DNA of 64,000 nt, taken from positions 744,001 through 808,000 of the forward strand of contig CAYFKJ010000002.1 of NCBI GenBank assembly GCA_964343605.1. The letters run 5' to 3'. This DNA is from CAYFKJ01 sp964343605 (GTDB taxonomy: Bacteria; Pseudomonadota; Alphaproteobacteria; UBA2966). Numbering within the stretch: the stretch's first letter is position 1; every line of letters starts with the position of its first letter. The notes beneath the pieces are model-generated. The model saw nothing but the letters and a program-made list of their open reading frames with translations. It did no database searches and was not told the DNA's origin. Of the stretch, positions 32,601-41,565 are shown one piece after another. The translations under genes and the position numbers were made by a program.

Positions 32601-34331
32601 ATGGCGGACGACGATCAAAAGACGGGTATGCGGAAGGGGCTCACCAGCTATGGTGACGCAGGCTTTTCGCTGTTCCTGCGCAAGGCCTTCATCAAGGCGA
32701 TGGGCTATTCCGAGGATGCCTTGAACCGCACAATCGTCGGCATCGCCGACACCGGCAGCGGCTATAACGCCTGTCACCGTAACGCTCCGGACATCGTCGA
32801 GGCCGTGAAGCGCGGCGTCATGCTGGCGGGCGGGCTGCCGGTCGAGTTTCCCACCATTTCGCTGCATGAATCGTTTTCCCATCCGACGTCGATGTTCCTG
32901 CGCAACCTGATGGCCATGGACACCGAGGAGATGATCAAGGCCCAGCCCATGGATGCGGTCGTGATGATCGGCGGCTGCGACAAGACCGTACCAGCCCAAT
33001 TGATGGCCGCGGCCAGCGCCAACGTGCCGGCCATCGAAGTCGTCACCGGTCCGATGATGACAGGCAGCCACGAGGGGGAGCGCCTGGGCGCTTGTACGGA
33101 CTGCCGCCGTTTCTGGGCGATGCACCGTGCCGGCGAGGTGGATGAGGCCGAGATCGAGGGGATCGGCGGCAAGCTCGCGCCCACCGCCGGCACCTGCATG
33201 GTCATGGGCACGGCCAGCACAATGGCCTGCATGACCGAGGCGCTGGGCATGATGCTGCCGGGCGGGGCGGCCATTCCCGCCGTCGCCGCCGACCGGTTGC
33301 GCCACGCCGAGGCCGCCGGCACCCGTGCCGTCGCGTTGGCGGGGGAGGGGCTGGCACCCGAAAAGATCATGACGCCCGAGGCCATCGCCAACGCATTCCG
33401 AATCCTGCTGGCCATCGGCGGTTCGACCAATGGCCTCATTCACATGACGGCGGTGGCGGGACGGCTGGGCATCGAGGTCGACCTCGAGGCGCTGGACGCC
33501 ATGGGCCGCGAAACGCCGGTGCTGGTCGACCTGAAGCCGTCCGGTCAGCATTACATGGAAGATCTGGAAAAAGCCGGCGGCCTGACGGCGGTCCTGCGCG
33601 AACTCAAACCGCAACTCAACCTCGACTGTCTGACCGTGACCGGCAAGACCCTGGGGGAGAATATCGACGCTGCTCCACCTTCATGGCCGCAGGACGTCGT
33701 GCGCCCGTTCGACGAGCCGCTCCATGCCGGGGGCGGTCTCGCCGTCCTCCACGGCAACCTTGCGCCCGGCGGGGCCATCGTCAAACAATCCGCCGCCTCC
33801 GCCGAACTGATGACGCACGAGGGACGCGCGGTGGTGTTCGACGGCCTAGAGGATCTCGCGGAACGCATCGATGATCCCGACTTGGATGTCAAGGCGGACG
33901 ATATCCTGGTGCTGCGCAACACCGGCCCCAAGGGTGCGCCGGGCATGCCGGAATCAGGCTACATCCCCATTCCGAAGAAACTCGCGGAGAAAGGCGTGAA
34001 GGACATGGTGCGCATTTCCGACGCCCGCATGAGCGGCACCGCCTTCGGCTCCATCGTCCTGCACATCTCGCCGGAGGCGGCTCTGGGCGGGCCGCTCGCC
34101 GTCGTCGTTTCCGGCGATACCATCCGCCTCGACGTCCCCGCCCGGCGCCTCGACGTGCTGCTGGACGACGCGGAAATTGAGCGCCGCCTGGGCATCTGGC
34201 AACCGCCGATCCCCCACGACGGATCGGAACGCGGCTATCTCAAGCTGTTCCTCGGGAACGTCACCCAGGCCGAGCAGGGCGTCGATTTCGGTTTCCTGAT
34301 GAAAGCCCCCGACGGCCGCAAAACTCCATAG
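32601..34331 (+). CDS. IlvD/Edd-family sugar-acid dehydratase
   Basis: A 576-residue iron-sulfur dehydratase. The three cysteines used by sugar-acid dehydratases to hold a [2Fe-2S] cluster are at about 58 (YNACHRN), 126 (GGCDKTV) and 199 (GTCMVMG). The C-terminal AVVVSGDTIRLDVPARRLDV is also typical. Closest in type to L-arabinonate or D-xylonate dehydratases rather than to biosynthetic IlvD. It heads a plus-strand run with Ldh-type dehydrogenase, enolase-superfamily, DapA-like and RidA genes, a plausible aldonate degradation operon. Confidence 0.9.
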   Translation: MADDDQKTGMRKGLTSYGDAGFSLFLRKAFIKAMGYSEDALNRTIVGIADTGSGYNACHRNAPDIVEAVKRGVMLAGGLPVEFPTISLHESFSHPTSMFLRNLMAMDTEEMIKAQPMDAVVMIGGCDKTVPAQLMAAASANVPAIEVVTGPMMTGSHEGERLGACTDCRRFWAMHRAGEVDEAEIEGIGGKLAPTAGTCMVMGTASTMACMTEALGMMLPGGAAIPAVAADRLRHAEAAGTRAVALAGEGLAPEKIMTPEAIANAFRILLAIGGSTNGLIHMTAVAGRLGIEVDLEALDAMGRETPVLVDLKPSGQHYMEDLEKAGGLTAVLRELKPQLNLDCLTVTGKTLGENIDAAPPSWPQDVVRPFDEPLHAGGGLAVLHGNLAPGGAIVKQSAASAELMTHEGRAVVFDGLEDLAERIDDPDLDVKADDILVLRNTGPKGAPGMPESGYIPIPKKLAEKGVKDMVRISDARMSGTAFGSIVLHISPEAALGGPLAVVVSGDTIRLDVPARRLDVLLDDAEIERRLGIWQPPIPHDGSERGYLKLFLGNVTQAEQGVDFGFLMKAPDGRKTP

Positions 34332-34360
34332 TCACCTCATACCCGGAAGCAGATAGAGCC

Positions 34361-35419
34361 ATGACCGAACCGAAATACAATGCCGCCGACATGATCGCCT
34401 TCGCCGCCGCGCTGTTCGAGGCCGGCGGCATGGACGCCGACAAAGCCGCCATCGTCGGCGAAATCATGCTGGAAGGCGACCTGATGGGGCACACCACTCA
34501 CGGCTTCCAGTTGCTGGCGCCCTACCTCGGCACCCTGGAGGCTGGGGAAATGAACGGCAATGGCGAGCCCGAGGTGCTCAACGATACCGGCCCCGCCATC
34601 ACCTGGGACGGCAAATATCTGCCCGGCACGTGGCTGGTGCGCACAGGCCTCGATCTGGCTGTCGAGCGCGCCGGGAAATTCGGCCTCGCCGTTATCGCCA
34701 TCCAGCGCAGCCACCACATCGCCAGCCTGGCGTCATACCTCAAGCGCGTGACCGATCAGGGCATGATGGCCATGGTGTTTACCTCGGACCCGGCGGTGGC
34801 GGGGGTGGCGCCCTTCGGTGGCCTCACGCCCGTCTACACGCCCGACCCCATCGGCATCGGCATCCCCACGTCGAGTGATCCCATCCTGATCGACATCAGC
34901 ATGTCGATCACCACCATCGGCCTCGTCACCCGCCTCAACGCCCAGGGCGGCAAGCTGCCGCATCCCTGGATTCAGGACAACAAGGGCAATGCGAGCGACG
35001 ACCCGGCCGACTTCTTCACCGATCCGCCCGGTACCATCCTGCCCATGGGCGGCAAGGACCACGGTCACAAGGGTTTCGCCCTTGGTCTTTATGTCGAGGC
35101 CATGACGTCGGCGCTGGGCGGCTACGGCCGGGCCAAGAAACCGGCTCACTGGGGCGGCTCGGTTTCCCTTCAGGTCTACAATCCGGCCCTGTTCGGCGGC
35201 CGGGAGGAATTCGAAACCGAGACCCAATGGCTGGTCGATGCCTGCCGAAACGATCGGGTGCCCGAGGGCGCCGATCCCGTGCGCATCCCGGGCGCCCGCG
35301 GTTTGGCGCTCAGGGATGAGAACCTGAAGAACGGTATCGCCTTCCACCCCGGCATCATCGACGCCCTGGTGCCGTGGGCGGAGAAGTACGGTATCGAAAT
35401 GCCGGCGCCCATCGGGTAG
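34361..35419 (+). CDS. Ldh/malate-type NAD(P)-dependent oxidoreductase (first copy)
   Basis: A 352-residue member of the non-Rossmann malate/L-lactate dehydrogenase 2 family. Motifs are GDLMGHTTHGFQLLAPYL (the conserved His-Gly region), RSHHIASLASYLKRV, GIGIPTSSDPILIDISMS and GGKDHGHKGFALGLYVE. Members oxidise 2-hydroxyacids such as malate, sulfolactate, ureidoglycolate or 2,3-diketogulonate. It lies 29 bases after the dehydratase gene and 13 before the racemase-like gene in the same operon. A second copy is at 38.4 kb. Confidence 0.9.
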   Translation: MTEPKYNAADMIAFAAALFEAGGMDADKAAIVGEIMLEGDLMGHTTHGFQLLAPYLGTLEAGEMNGNGEPEVLNDTGPAITWDGKYLPGTWLVRTGLDLAVERAGKFGLAVIAIQRSHHIASLASYLKRVTDQGMMAMVFTSDPAVAGVAPFGGLTPVYTPDPIGIGIPTSSDPILIDISMSITTIGLVTRLNAQGGKLPHPWIQDNKGNASDDPADFFTDPPGTILPMGGKDHGHKGFALGLYVEAMTSALGGYGRAKKPAHWGGSVSLQVYNPALFGGREEFETETQWLVDACRNDRVPEGADPVRIPGARGLALRDENLKNGIAFHPGIIDALVPWAEKYGIEMPAPIG

Positions 35420-35432
35420 CGGGGGCAGGTTC

Positions 35433-36521
35433 ATGAAAATCAAGAGTGTCGAGGCCATCCCGCTGCAGATCCCATTCTCCCACGGCGGGCCGCCGGCGGG
35501 CTGGGGCGGGCGAGACTGGGCCACGCTCGATTTCGTCATCGTGCGGGTCGAAACGGAAAGCGGCCTCGTGGGATTTGGTGAAGCCTTCAGCTACAACTGC
35601 CGCCGCGCCGTTGTCGCCATGATCGAGGACATGGTGGCGCCGCTGGCCATCGGACAGGACGCCACGAACATCTCGGAACTCCTGAAGCACATGCAGTTGG
35701 AGATGCATCTCTGGGGCCGTTACGGCATCAACATCTTCGCGCTGTCGGGTTTCGACATCGCGCTGTGGGACATCGCCGGCAAGGCCGCTGGGCTGCCGCT
35801 CAGCCGGCTGATGGGCGGCGGCAAGACGGATGTCCCAGCCTACGCCAGCTTGTTCAAATACCAGGACGCCGAGGTTGTGGCCGAGCGCACGCAGAACGCG
35901 CTCGATAAGGGTTATGGCCTGATCAAGCTGCACGAGACCGATGTGCCGGAGGTTAAGGCGGCGCGGGAAACAACGGGCGAGGGCGTGCCGATCATGCTCG
36001 ACGTCAATTGCGTCTGGAGCATCGAGGAAGCTCACGGTATCGTGCCGCGCCTGCAGGAATACGACCTCCACTGGCTGGAGGAACCGCTGTGGCCGCCGGA
36101 AAACTTTGAGGCCCTGGCCGATTTCCGGGAAGCTTACGGCATCCCCATGGCGGCGGGCGAGAATGCCTGCACGTCGTGGCAGTTCCAGACCATGTTCGAT
36201 GCCGGCGCGGTCGACTACGCCCAGCCCAGCGTGTCCAAGGTGGGCGGCGTGACAGAATTTCGCAAGGTGATGGCGCTGGCCGAGACGCGCAACGTCACGC
36301 TGGCGCCGCATTCGCCGTACTTCGGGCCGGGCTTCATGGCGACGGCGCAACTGGTGGCGACGATGCCGGGTGACGTGCCGTTCGAACGCCTTTACCTTGA
36401 CCTCGAAGCCAGCCTCTACGGCGACGCTATCGATCCCGTCAACGGCATGCTCGCCGTCCCGCAAGGGCCGGGGCTCGGCATGGATCCCGATCCTGACGTC
36501 ATGCGCGACTACCGTGTTTGA
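35433..36521 (+). CDS. Mandelate racemase / muconate lactonizing-type enzyme (first)
   Basis: A 362-residue enolase-superfamily enzyme. It has a KxH-type acid/base motif (LIKLHET, about residue 168), the metal ligands Asp/Glu/Glu in LDVNCVW, WLEEPLWP and AAGENACT, and the late PHSPYFGPG with a candidate catalytic His. It probably dehydrates or racemises a sugar acid. It is part of the operon 32.6-37.9 kb. The substrate is not predictable from motifs. Confidence 0.9.
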   Translation: MKIKSVEAIPLQIPFSHGGPPAGWGGRDWATLDFVIVRVETESGLVGFGEAFSYNCRRAVVAMIEDMVAPLAIGQDATNISELLKHMQLEMHLWGRYGINIFALSGFDIALWDIAGKAAGLPLSRLMGGGKTDVPAYASLFKYQDAEVVAERTQNALDKGYGLIKLHETDVPEVKAARETTGEGVPIMLDVNCVWSIEEAHGIVPRLQEYDLHWLEEPLWPPENFEALADFREAYGIPMAAGENACTSWQFQTMFDAGAVDYAQPSVSKVGGVTEFRKVMALAETRNVTLAPHSPYFGPGFMATAQLVATMPGDVPFERLYLDLEASLYGDAIDPVNGMLAVPQGPGLGMDPDPDVMRDYRV

Positions 36522-36551
36522 TCTCTACGCAATTGCAGAAAGACAGATGAA

Positions 36552-37481
36552 ATGACCGATCAAGCCTTCAGCGGCGTCCTCGTCCCCGTCATCACGCCCT
36601 TCAACGGAGACCTCACGCCCAACACCGAAGCCTTCGTCGCCCACTGCCGATGGATGCTGGACCAGGGCGCCGACGGGCTCGCCGTGTTCGGCACCACCAG
36701 CGAAGCCAATTCGCTGTCCGTCGAGGAACGGATGGATATGCTCGATGCCCTGGTCGACGGCGGCATACCGGCCGCGAAACTGATGCCGGGCACGGGCGCC
36801 TGCGCTTTGACCGACAGCGTGCGCCTTACGAGCCACGCCGTGGCGCGGGGGTGCGGCGGCGTCCTGATGCTGCCGCCGTTCTATTACAAGGCGGTCGACG
36901 ACAACGGCCTCTATGCCAGCTTTGCCGAGGTCATCCAGCGCGTCGGCGGGGACGCCCTCAAGATCTACCTCTACCACATTCCGCCCGTAGCCCAGGTGCC
37001 GATCAGCCTTGGTCTGATTGAACGACTGATTAGGGATTTTCCGGAGACGGTTGTCGGCCTCAAGGACAGTTCAGGCGACTGGACCAACACCAAGGCGGTT
37101 TTGGACGCCTTCCCCGGTTTCGGCACGTTCGCCGGGTCTGAGGTCTTCCTGCTCGACAATCTTCGCGGCGGCGGGGTGGGGTGCATCACCGCCAGCGGCA
37201 ACGTCAATCCGGGCGGCATCCGCAAGGTTTTCGAGAACTGGCAAACGCCGGAGGCCGACGCCCTGCAGGCCCGCATCACCGAAATCCGCAAGACCATCCA
37301 GGCCCATCCCATGATCCCCGCGCTCAAGGTCATGACGGCCCGGTTTACCGGCGATGCCGGATGGGGCCGCACCCGTCCGCCGCTGATGTCCCTTGACGAG
37401 GCGCAGGCTGCCGCGGTCTTGGCGGACCTCGACGCCATCGGTTTCGACATGGCCGACAACCGCGATTGTGTCGCGGCCTAA
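36552..37481 (+). CDS. DapA-like (dihydrodipicolinate synthase family) aldolase
   Basis: A 309-residue class I aldolase or dehydratase. It has GTTSEANSLSVEER (substrate carboxylate loop, about residues 44-57), the Tyr in IYLYHIPPVAQV, and the Schiff-base lysine in VVGLKDSSGDW (about residue 166). In a sugar-acid operon such enzymes cleave or dehydrate 2-keto-3-deoxy acids. It follows the racemase-like gene by 30 bases and precedes ridA by 18. Confidence 0.9.
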   Translation: MTDQAFSGVLVPVITPFNGDLTPNTEAFVAHCRWMLDQGADGLAVFGTTSEANSLSVEERMDMLDALVDGGIPAAKLMPGTGACALTDSVRLTSHAVARGCGGVLMLPPFYYKAVDDNGLYASFAEVIQRVGGDALKIYLYHIPPVAQVPISLGLIERLIRDFPETVVGLKDSSGDWTNTKAVLDAFPGFGTFAGSEVFLLDNLRGGGVGCITASGNVNPGGIRKVFENWQTPEADALQARITEIRKTIQAHPMIPALKVMTARFTGDAGWGRTRPPLMSLDEAQAAAVLADLDAIGFDMADNRDCVAA

Positions 37482-37499
37482 CCAGACAGGGAGGCCCTT

Positions 37500-37886
37500 A
37501 TGGCCAAGATCGAACGATTTCTCTTGCCGGACGAAATGGAGCCTGTGAGCCACTACTGCCACGCCGTCAGAGCGGGCGACCGGATCTGGGTGTCGGGCAC
37601 CGTCGGCGTGCGTCCGGACGGCTCCATTCCCGAAGACACCGCCGAGCAATTCCAGATCGCCATCGACGCGCTTGACCGCTGCCTAAAGGCTGCGGGCGGC
37701 GAGGCCCGCCACGTCGTCAAGGTCACCGTGCTACTGACCGACATCAACGACCGCGCCGCCATTAATCCCATCCGCCAGGCCTACTTCGGCGAACACCGCC
37801 CGGCCTCGACCCTGTTCGAGGTTTCGGCGCTGGTTTCGCCCGAGATGAAGGTGGAGATCGAAGCGGAAGCCGTGATCGGAAATTAG
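37500..37886 (+). CDS. RidA (YjgF/Rid) family protein
   Basis: A 128-residue trimeric Rid protein that hydrolyses reactive enamine/imine intermediates. Motifs are SHYCHAVRAGDRIWVSGTVG and, at the C-terminus, RPASTLFEVSALVSPEMKVEIEAEAV, which holds the conserved Arg and Glu. It is last in the plus-strand sugar-acid operon. A dispersed inverted-repeat element follows directly. Confidence 0.92.
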   Translation: MAKIERFLLPDEMEPVSHYCHAVRAGDRIWVSGTVGVRPDGSIPEDTAEQFQIAIDALDRCLKAAGGEARHVVKVTVLLTDINDRAAINPIRQAYFGEHRPASTLFEVSALVSPEMKVEIEAEAVIGN

Positions 37887-37893
37887 GCACACT

Positions 37894-38011
37894 CGTCATT
37901 CCCGCGAAAGCGGGAATCCATGCCGTAAAATCTCCGTCTGCAGGGCCCTCATGTTCGCGGGACGCTCAGGCGTGGATTCCGGATATTTGCTTCGCAAATT
38001 CCGGTATGACG
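37894..38011. repeat. Dispersed intergenic repeat, copy 1
   Basis: Starts CGTCATTCCCGCG and ends near CCGGTATGACG, so the outer ends form an inverted repeat. Inside are a perfect CCCGC/GCGGG hairpin (37901-37915) and GAATCCATGCCGTA. The same outer and inner elements recur at 51710-51848, so this is a multi-copy element of the genome. It sits between the convergent ridA and NTF2-like genes. Confidence 0.75.
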
Positions 38012-38018
38012 AAACGAA

Positions 38019-38411
38019 CTAAGCTAACGGCTCCACTTCCGGCCGCTTCACGCCGCTGAAGGTCTTGGCGATGATCTGCCAGCGCCCCTCCAGCTTCAGC
38101 AATGTCAGGTAATCCGTAAACCGCCAGTCGCCGAGCGCGATCATGACCTTGGCGAAGGCGCATTCGGGGCTGGACTGGTCGATGGTGATGATGGCGTCTT
38201 CGCGAGGATCGCCACGTTCGGCGGGTTTCACCCGACTTTCCACCCAGCCATAGACGGCCTCGATCTCGGCATCCCTCAGCTCGGCTTCGGGCGCGCTGTA
38301 GAGGTGGCAGTTGGGGTGGAAGATGGTCCTCAGCTTGTCGACATTGCCTTCGTAGAAGCCGTCGAAGTAGGGTTGCAGAGCGGTGGCGATTTCAGCATGG
38401 TTCTCGTTCAT
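38019..38411 (-). CDS. NTF2-like / putative lumazine-binding family protein
   Basis: A 130-residue alpha+beta-cone protein (SnoaL/NTF2-like). It has the helical start ALQPYFDGFYEGNVDKLRTIFHP, CHLYSAPEAEL and the C-terminal strands FTDYLTLLKLEGRWQIIAKTFSG. Members may be small enzymes or binding proteins. It lies 12 bases after the second Ldh-type gene and is probably co-transcribed with it. Confidence 0.85.
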   Translation of the reverse strand: MNENHAEIATALQPYFDGFYEGNVDKLRTIFHPNCHLYSAPEAELRDAEIEAVYGWVESRVKPAERGDPREDAIITIDQSSPECAFAKVMIALGDWRFTDYLTLLKLEGRWQIIAKTFSGVKRPEVEPLA

Positions 38412-38423
38412 GGCATTCTCCCC

Positions 38424-39512
38424 TCAATTCATCGGTCCGGCTGCAATCATGGCTTCGTCGACGCCGAGCTTACGGGCCGTGTCGGCGATGGCCTCCCAGC
38501 CGTCGTCGGAAATCTCGATGCCGCCCGCCAGCCGTTCAGCGCGGCGCAGTTCTTCCGGTTCGCCCGGTACAAGCACCTCGTCAACGCCCTTGGCCGGCTT
38601 GGCACTTTTGAAATACTCGGTATAGCGCCGGGCCTCCTCGGCGAACATGTCGGGATCGACGAACTGGCCGGGTGTGAGATAGATCGACAGCATGCCGTTG
38701 CGGAAGTGCTGCGTCTCGGTGCCGGCGCACATGCCGCCGGTGAGCGCGCCCGCCAGCATCTCGCACATGAAGGCAAGACCCGAACCCTTGTGCTCGCCCA
38801 TGGCGCGGATGGCGCCCTCACCGTCGCGGATGTCGCCCTCGGTGGCGCCGTCGTGGCTGCCGTAGAGCGCCGTCGGGTCGGCGGTGAGGTTTCCCTCGCC
38901 GTCGATCAGGCTGCCGGCGGGCAATGGCTTGCCGCCTTTCGAAGCCACCATGACCTTGCCTTCTGCGACCAGCGAAGTGGCGAAATCCAGCAGCAGCGGC
39001 GGCTTGTCCTTGAGCGGCACCCCGATGGTTACCGGATTGGTCGCCATGCGCCGGTCGATGCCGCCGAAAGGAGCCACCAGTTCGGCGAACACGACGTTGA
39101 CGAAGTGGAGCGATATCAGTCCGGCCTCCATGGCCATCTCGGCCCAGTCGCCAATGCGCCCCAAATGACCGGTGTTCTTCAACGCGATCACGGAGACGCC
39201 ATGCTTCTTCGCCTTGTCGATGCCCAGTTGTACGGCCTGTTCGCCAACCGTTTGGCCGAAGCCTTGGCGGCCGTCGACCACGGCCATAACTTCGTTCTCG
39301 TTTTCAACGGCGATGGTCTGGTCGGGGATCAGCGAATTCCCCTCCATCCAGCCGATGTAGCGCGGAACCCGCAGCACGCCGTGACTGTCATGGCCGGAAA
39401 GATTGGCCCCAACGAGCCGGGTCGCCACGCGGCGGCTTTCCTCCTCGGAACATCCGGCGTTCCGGAAAGTGGCTGCAACGATGTCGATCAAATCCTGAGC
39501 CTGAATGCGCAA
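38424..39512 (-). CDS. Ldh/malate-type NAD(P)-dependent oxidoreductase (second copy)
   Basis: A 362-residue protein of the same family as the gene at 34.4 kb, with ANLSGHDSHGVLRVPRYIGWM, LKNTGHLGRIGDWAEMAM and GEHKGSGLAFMCEMLAGAL. I favour a TTG start at 39512 (reading MRIQAQDLIDIV) because GGAGGG lies six bases upstream; the ATG at 39536 has no site. The substrate is probably a 2-hydroxyacid. It is divergent from the glxR-like gene at 39.6 kb, with an AT-rich shared promoter region. Confidence 0.88.
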   Translation of the reverse strand: MRIQAQDLIDIVAATFRNAGCSEEESRRVATRLVGANLSGHDSHGVLRVPRYIGWMEGNSLIPDQTIAVENENEVMAVVDGRQGFGQTVGEQAVQLGIDKAKKHGVSVIALKNTGHLGRIGDWAEMAMEAGLISLHFVNVVFAELVAPFGGIDRRMATNPVTIGVPLKDKPPLLLDFATSLVAEGKVMVASKGGKPLPAGSLIDGEGNLTADPTALYGSHDGATEGDIRDGEGAIRAMGEHKGSGLAFMCEMLAGALTGGMCAGTETQHFRNGMLSIYLTPGQFVDPDMFAEEARRYTEYFKSAKPAKGVDEVLVPGEPEELRRAERLAGGIEISDDGWEAIADTARKLGVDEAMIAAGPMN

Positions 39513-39608
39513 AGGACGCCCTCCACAAAGAAACAAAAACGAACCATTATTGTTGCGATCTCTCGACGCGGCAAACGGGCCGCGTCATTTGACCACTGTT
39601 TTTCAATA

Positions 39609-39623
39609 ATACTATCATACTAC
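39609..39623. promoter_or_regulatory. Putative shared operator, weak site B
   Basis: The core ATCATAC (39614-39620) of the recurring motif lies in an AT-rich divergent promoter between the second Ldh-type gene and the glxR-like gene. The flanks differ from the exact 15-mer, so this is a weaker member of the set. Confidence 0.3.
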
Positions 39624-39645
39624 TTTAATTATCTGCGGGGGCCAT

Positions 39646-40551
39646 ATGAAGGTCGGATTCATCGGTTTGGGCATCATGGGAAAGCCCATGGCCGGGCATT
39701 TGCTCGAGGCCGGCTATGAGATGTTCGTCAACGATTTCGAGCAATCCGTGCGCGACGAGTTCGCCGCAATGGGCGCAACCGTTTGCGGAACCAATCGCGC
39801 GGTCGCCGAGGCCGCCGACGTGATTATCATCATGGTGCCCGACACCCCGGACGTGGAGGCCGTGCTATTCGCCGACGACGGCGTCGTTCACGGCCTGACG
39901 GCAGGCAAGACCGTCGTCGATATGAGCTCGATTTCACCCACCGCCACGGCGCAATTTGCCGAACGTGTCGGTGACTCCGGCTGCAGCTATCTGGACGCGC
40001 CCGTGTCCGGCGGCACGGTAGGGGCGGAAAACGCCGCCCTGACCATCATGGTTGGCGGACCTCGCGAGGCCTTCAACCAGGTTCTGCCGCTGTTCCAGGC
40101 CATGGGTAAAACCGTGACCCTGATCGGTGAGCGCAACGGCGATGGCCAGGTCGCCAAGGTAGCCACCCAGATCATCGTCGGCGTTACCGTCGAAGCGGTG
40201 GCGGAGGCGCTGGTGTTCGCCTCCAAGGCGGGCGCCGATCCGGCGGTGGTGCGAAAGGCCCTGATGGGCGGCGCGGCCAACTCCATGATCCTCGACCTTC
40301 ACGGCCAGCGCATGCTCTCACACGATTTTGAACCGGGATTCCGTTCCGAATTGCAGCAGAAGGACCTCAACCTGGCGCTGCAGACCGCGCGGGAGTTGGG
40401 CATCTACCTGCCGGCCGCGTCCGCCGCCCACGACATGTACAACGCCGTGACGGCCCGAGGCGGCGCCAAGGACGATCACACCTCGGTCGTGACGGTGTTG
40501 GAACAACTGGCCGCTCATGAGTTGAGCGGGACGGGTGGCGTTGATGGCTAA
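39646..40551 (+). CDS. Tartronate-semialdehyde reductase-like beta-hydroxyacid dehydrogenase
   Basis: A 301-residue NAD(P)-dependent enzyme. It has the Rossmann start KVGFIGLGIMGKPMAGHLLEAG, the substrate motif LDAPVSGGTVGAENAALTIMVGG and the catalytic Lys in GDGQVAKVATQ (about residue 171). It resembles GarR/GlxR more closely than does the paralogue at 26.5 kb. It heads a plus-strand operon with pdxA-like, racemase-like and acyl-CoA dehydrogenase genes and overlaps pdxA-like by 8 bases. Confidence 0.9.
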   Translation: MKVGFIGLGIMGKPMAGHLLEAGYEMFVNDFEQSVRDEFAAMGATVCGTNRAVAEAADVIIIMVPDTPDVEAVLFADDGVVHGLTAGKTVVDMSSISPTATAQFAERVGDSGCSYLDAPVSGGTVGAENAALTIMVGGPREAFNQVLPLFQAMGKTVTLIGERNGDGQVAKVATQIIVGVTVEAVAEALVFASKAGADPAVVRKALMGGAANSMILDLHGQRMLSHDFEPGFRSELQQKDLNLALQTARELGIYLPAASAAHDMYNAVTARGGAKDDHTSVVTVLEQLAAHELSGTGGVDG

Positions 40552-41539
40552 TCCCACGCTCGGCTTGTTTCTCGGCGACCGCAACGGCATTGGACCGGAG
40601 ATCGCCGCCAAGCTGCTGGCCGATCCGCAAACCACGGGCACCGCCGGAGCCGTCGTCATCGGCGACCCGCAGGTTTTGGCGGTGGGTTGCGAGCGCGCCG
40701 GCGTCGTCCTCGATGTCCCGACCTTGGGCGGACCGGGCGAAATAACAGAGACGGAGGGGCTGGCCATTCTGCCCCACGGCGGCGGCCTCAACGAGTTCAA
40801 GCCGGGCGAAGTCAGCGCCGCCGCCGGCAGCGAATGCCTCGACAACCTGGCCTTCGGCGCCAAGCTGGCAGCGACGGGTGTGCTCGACGGTTTCGTCTTC
40901 GCGCCGCTCAACAAGGCGGCATTGCATGCCGGCGGGCTGCAGCACGAGGACGAGACGCGCTACCTGGCCGAGGTTCTGGGACACCGGGAAGCCATCGGCG
41001 AACTGAACGTCCTGGACGATCTCTGGACCAGCCGCGTCACCAGCCATGTCGCCCTGAAGGACGTTGCACCGCTGATTACCGAAGATGCCATCCTCGAAGC
41101 CGTGGACCTGCTTCACCGTGCCGTCCGCGATTCCGGTGTGGCGTCGCCGCGCCTTGCCGTCTGCGGCCTCAACCCGCATGCCGGTGACGGCGGCAATTTC
41201 GGTCGGGAGGAAATCGAGGTGATCGGCCCGGCGGTCGAGAAAGCACAAGCGGCCGGCGTTGACGCCACCGGCCCGTGGCCCTGCGATACCGTTTTCGTCC
41301 GCGCGCGCGATGGCGAATTCGATGCCGTCGTGACGATGTACCACGACCAAGGACAGGTTGCGATGAAGCTGATGGGCTTCGGCAGCGGCGTCACCGTCGT
41401 CGGCGGGCTGCCTATTCCCATTACCACCTCGGCGCACGGTACGGCTTACGATATCGCAGGCCAGGGTATCGCCGGCACCGGTTCGATCTCGGCGGCCTGG
41501 CGGCTTTGTGCCAAGATGGCGGCGTCAAACATGTCTTAG
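40544..41539 (+). CDS. PdxA-family 4-phosphohydroxythreonine/4-phosphoerythronate-type dehydrogenase
   Basis: A 331-residue PdxA-fold metal-dependent dehydrogenase (start ATG 40544; a GTG nine bases upstream is possible). Motifs are LGLFLGDRNGIGPEIAAKLL, the zinc-site region VTSHVALKDV, LNPHAGDGGNFGREE and YHDQGQVAMKLMGFGSGVTVVGGLPI. In catabolic operons, PdxA2-like proteins oxidise 4-phospho-sugar acids rather than making pyridoxine. Its setting among sugar-acid genes favours that reading. Confidence 0.88.
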   Translation: MANPTLGLFLGDRNGIGPEIAAKLLADPQTTGTAGAVVIGDPQVLAVGCERAGVVLDVPTLGGPGEITETEGLAILPHGGGLNEFKPGEVSAAAGSECLDNLAFGAKLAATGVLDGFVFAPLNKAALHAGGLQHEDETRYLAEVLGHREAIGELNVLDDLWTSRVTSHVALKDVAPLITEDAILEAVDLLHRAVRDSGVASPRLAVCGLNPHAGDGGNFGREEIEVIGPAVEKAQAAGVDATGPWPCDTVFVRARDGEFDAVVTMYHDQGQVAMKLMGFGSGVTVVGGLPIPITTSAHGTAYDIAGQGIAGTGSISAAWRLCAKMAASNMS

Positions 41540-41565
41540 TTCCGGAAGTGGAAGGATCCCCCCCA

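Noticed and set aside
38304..39719. A long plus-strand open frame opposite the Ldh-type and NTF2-like genes (others alike at 4345-5181, 6839-8137, 20228-21118)
   Set aside because: These are antisense shadows typical of high-GC DNA. The minus-strand genes have clear family motifs.
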